Shown: in pieces, positions 7,617 to 9,272 of the stretch
Position numbering within the stretch: position 1 is the stretch's first letter
Layout: the number at the start of each line of letters is the position of its first letter
NCBI GenBank assembly: GCA_042576225.1
Contig: JBHPCA010000048.1
Span: 1-9,272, forward strand
Length of the DNA: 9,272 nucleotides
Source: GWF2-30-66 sp042576225
Lineage (GTDB): Bacteria; Babelota; Babeliae; Babelales; Vermiphilaceae
Direction of reading: 5' to 3'
Notes under the pieces: model-generated
The model's database searches: none
What the model was told of the DNA's origin: nothing
What the model saw: the letters and a program-made list of their open reading frames with translations, nothing else
Made by a program: the position numbers and the translations under genes

Positions 7617-7621
7617 CCCCT
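7617..7621 (-). promoter_or_regulatory. Shine-Dalgarno site of gene B
   Basis: AGGGG on the minus strand lies 7 nt before ATG 7609. ATG 7615 is only one base from it, and TTG 7624 overlaps its upstream side, so 7609 is the favoured start. Confidence 0.65.
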
Positions 7622-7643
7622 CAAAAACGATACTAATTACAAA

Positions 7644-7671
7644 ATTATTTCAAATTTACAAAATATCTCAA
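7644..7671 (-). promoter_or_regulatory. Possible sigma70-like promoter for gene B
   Basis: In the 72-nt gap between B and the start of C's stop codon, the minus strand reads TTGAGA (7671..7666), 16 nt, then AATAAT (7649..7644). Each box matches its consensus at 5 of 6 bases. The implied transcript start is near 7637, about 28 nt before ATG 7609. The gap is very A+T rich, so a chance match is possible. If real, B can be transcribed independently of C and probably with A. Confidence 0.4.
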
Positions 7672-7696
7672 AATTACGTAAAACTATATATGTACC

Positions 7697-9272
7697 CTAG
7701 TTTACATATGGTGGCGACCAGAGATTATCAAACTTCTTAGCTCCACTTTCTAACAAACTTAATCCAAACGTATTGGTCACCGCCTTGTTGAAGTTCACAT
7801 CGTTGGCAAATCCAATATTTCTCACATACAAGTTATCACCGCTTCCCCCAATTCCTAAGCCTTGGAATGTGGTACCTGATGTATTGCACACCTCATTGCT
7901 ATCAAGCAGGCAATTTTCAGGGGCATACATAACTTCAAATACCCTCACCTTGTTACCATCTGCTGCATTGACCGACCCAATTGCCAAGTAAAGACTTGAT
8001 GGAGACCAATCAACGTCATAAGTATCGATAGACTTGTTGTCGTAGCTTGCAACTTCAGTAAGCGATGTACCAGTAAACTCTAGTATCCGAAGATCATACG
8101 TGTCAGACGGATTATCTCCGACAATAGCAAGATAATTAACTACTTGAGACCACTTGATTCCACGAACATTATCACTATGCAAAAAGTCAGCCAATTTAGT
8201 AAGAACAGACCCATCAAATTCAAAAACTCTTATATCCGCCCCGCTCGAAGATTGACCTGACAAACCAACATATTTTTCAGTTGGGGACCATGCGACAGCG
8301 AGAATCAAAGCTCCATGATCATATGTATCCACTGATGAAACATTCTTACCATCGAACTGCACAATCTCAAGATCGTTACTACTCCCTCCCAATGCAATAT
8401 ATTTGCCAGAAGGTGACCAACTCACACCTCTAACAGCATCACCAGAACTAATGTGAGTATAGTCCACAACCAAATCAAGCGATGTACCGTCAAATCTAAA
8501 TATCCTAAAATTAATACTCGAGGAGGGATTTCCTCCAATTGCCAAATACTCACCAGAAGGTGACCAATTAACCGAGAAAATATCAACCGTTCCATGATTA
8601 TAACTATCAATTAAAGAAAGTGAAGATCCATCAAAGCTTAAAACCCGAACATCAAAATTTCCTACCCCATCTCTACCGCCGACTGCCACATATTGTCCAC
8701 ACGGAGACCAGTCAACCGTCCAAAAAAGATTGTCTACTTCATGATCATATCCAGCAATAGGAGAAAGTGTTGATCCATCAAATCTCATTATCCTAAGTTC
8801 GTAATCATCCGTTCCATTCGCACCACATATTGCCAAATACCTTCCACAAGGGGACCATGAAACACCATAGATACTGTGTCCATGGTTATACGAATCTTTT
8901 AAATCTGTACCTGTAAAAGTCGGTTCAATAAAAATCCCATACGCAAGTGCAGAAGTTCCGGATTCCAGAGTTGAATTTGCAATACAGTTTATAATTTTTG
9001 ATTCAGCCTCAGAGCCGGTGAGCAAAAACCCTACCGGGCCTTTATCAAAATAACTATCTGTTTTGGTCGTGCCTTCTGCTACACACTCTTTAAACAAAGT
9101 GCCGGTACCGTCGTTTGAAGAAAACCCGACGGCCCTCTCAGTTACCGTATCATTTGTTGTTTGCAACGCAAGGCAATTTTCAAATACATTAAACTGGCAA
9201 TTTGTCTGGTCAAAGCCAGCTTGAATGCAGTTAAGTGCTTTACAGTTTTCAAATACATGTTTTATGGTATAG
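7697..9272 (-). CDS. Gene C: beta-helix / propeller protein, 5' end outside the window
   Basis: The frame is open from the window edge (first full codon 9271..9269) to TAG at 7699..7697, giving 524 visible residues. A TTG at 9166 lies in frame but is an internal leucine (ALQTT, matching ALQTS in the paralogs), so it is not the start. Visible parts are the second half of a Cys-rich beta-helix (FENC, CQFN, GFLLTGSE), a seven-bladed propeller at 8899..7928, a beta-helix return (NCLLDSNEVCN, RNIGFANDVNF) and a C-terminus ending NLWSPPYVN. The end matches the C-terminus of gene B very closely, so this is a terminal module, and a first module with signal peptide probably lies upstream. Blade order and the short fourth blade also match module 2 of B. 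Function is unknown; export is inferred from its paralogs, since the N-terminus is not visible. Confidence 0.92.
   Translation of the reverse strand, partial: YTIKHVFENCKALNCIQAGFDQTNCQFNVFENCLALQTTNDTVTERAVGFSSNDGTGTLFKECVAEGTTKTDSYFDKGPVGFLLTGSEAESKIINCIANSTLESGTSALAYGIFIEPTFTGTDLKDSYNHGHSIYGVSWSPCGRYLAICGANGTDDYELRIMRFDGSTLSPIAGYDHEVDNLFWTVDWSPCGQYVAVGGRDGVGNFDVRVLSFDGSSLSLIDSYNHGTVDIFSVNWSPSGEYLAIGGNPSSSINFRIFRFDGTSLDLVVDYTHISSGDAVRGVSWSPSGKYIALGGSSNDLEIVQFDGKNVSSVDTYDHGALILAVAWSPTEKYVGLSGQSSSGADIRVFEFDGSVLTKLADFLHSDNVRGIKWSQVVNYLAIVGDNPSDTYDLRILEFTGTSLTEVASYDNKSIDTYDVDWSPSSLYLAIGSVNAADGNKVRVFEVMYAPENCLLDSNEVCNTSGTTFQGLGIGGSGDNLYVRNIGFANDVNFNKAVTNTFGLSLLESGAKKFDNLWSPPYVN
7928..8899 (-). 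repeat. Seven WD40-like blades of gene C
   Basis: Blade cores are SPCGRY, SPCGQY, SPSGEY, SPSGKY (short blade 4), SPTEKY, SQVVNY and SPSSLY, each followed by a (R/E)(V/I)-x-x-F-(D/T)-G strand. Blade 7 closes with VFEVMYAPENCLL, which leads straight back into beta-helix sequence. Confidence 0.82.
8924..9271 (-). other. Visible part of the gene C beta-helix
   Basis: The second half of a beta-helix is visible, with HVFENCKALNC, CQFNVFENC, LFKECVAEGT and GFLLTGSE motifs. It is closest to helix 2 of gene B. Its first rungs lie outside the window. Confidence 0.75.

Noticed and set aside
7610..7624. TTG 7624 or ATG 7615 as the start of gene B
   Set aside because: The AGGGG site falls between or against these codons, whereas ATG 7609 has correct 7-nt spacing and gives a standard signal peptide.
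9164..9166. TTG start for gene C at 9166
   Set aside because: The frame continues upstream to the window edge with clear beta-helix homology (HVFENCKALNC), so this TTG is an internal leucine.

Overview
This window looks bacterial, with roughly 40% G+C by eye, the standard code and Shine-Dalgarno sites. It is almost entirely filled by three tandem paralogous genes on the minus strand, read in the order C (7697..9272, 5' end outside the window), B (2699..7609, complete, 1636 aa) and A (1..2642, 3' end outside the window). No housekeeping gene, RNA gene or mobile element is visible, so taxonomy rests on protein style alone. Long secreted proteins mixing NosD-like right-handed beta-helices with WD40-like propellers suggest a host-associated Gram-negative-type bacterium; a Dependentiae (TM6)-like or similar intracellular lineage is a weak guess.

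All three proteins are built from one module: a stalk segment rich in SIESKLD/VIPEL motifs, often preceded by a Cys-Cys pair; a Cys-rich parallel beta-helix of about 250 residues; a seven-bladed WD40-like propeller of about 320 residues; and a short return to beta-helix sequence ending in a conserved exit peptide. Gene B has the full plan: signal peptide, N-terminal stalk, helix 1, propeller 1, an internal stalk of six 15-residue repeats, helix 2, propeller 2, C-terminus. Gene A shows the first module and then enters the internal stalk at the window edge, so it probably has a second module beyond position 1. Gene C shows only a last module, equivalent to module 2 of B.

The gaps are short (56 nt between B and A, 72 nt between C and B). 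There is a Shine-Dalgarno site before A and B and a plausible sigma70-like promoter before B, so B and A are probably co-transcribed. The genes look like a family of secreted or surface-displayed, stalked binding proteins. Their partner and function cannot be read from the sequence. The most notable points are the propeller apparently inserted into the beta-helix, the 15-residue stalk repeats, and the mosaic origin of gene A, which joins B-module-1-type and B-module-2-type segments with a sharp switch near 373-380.
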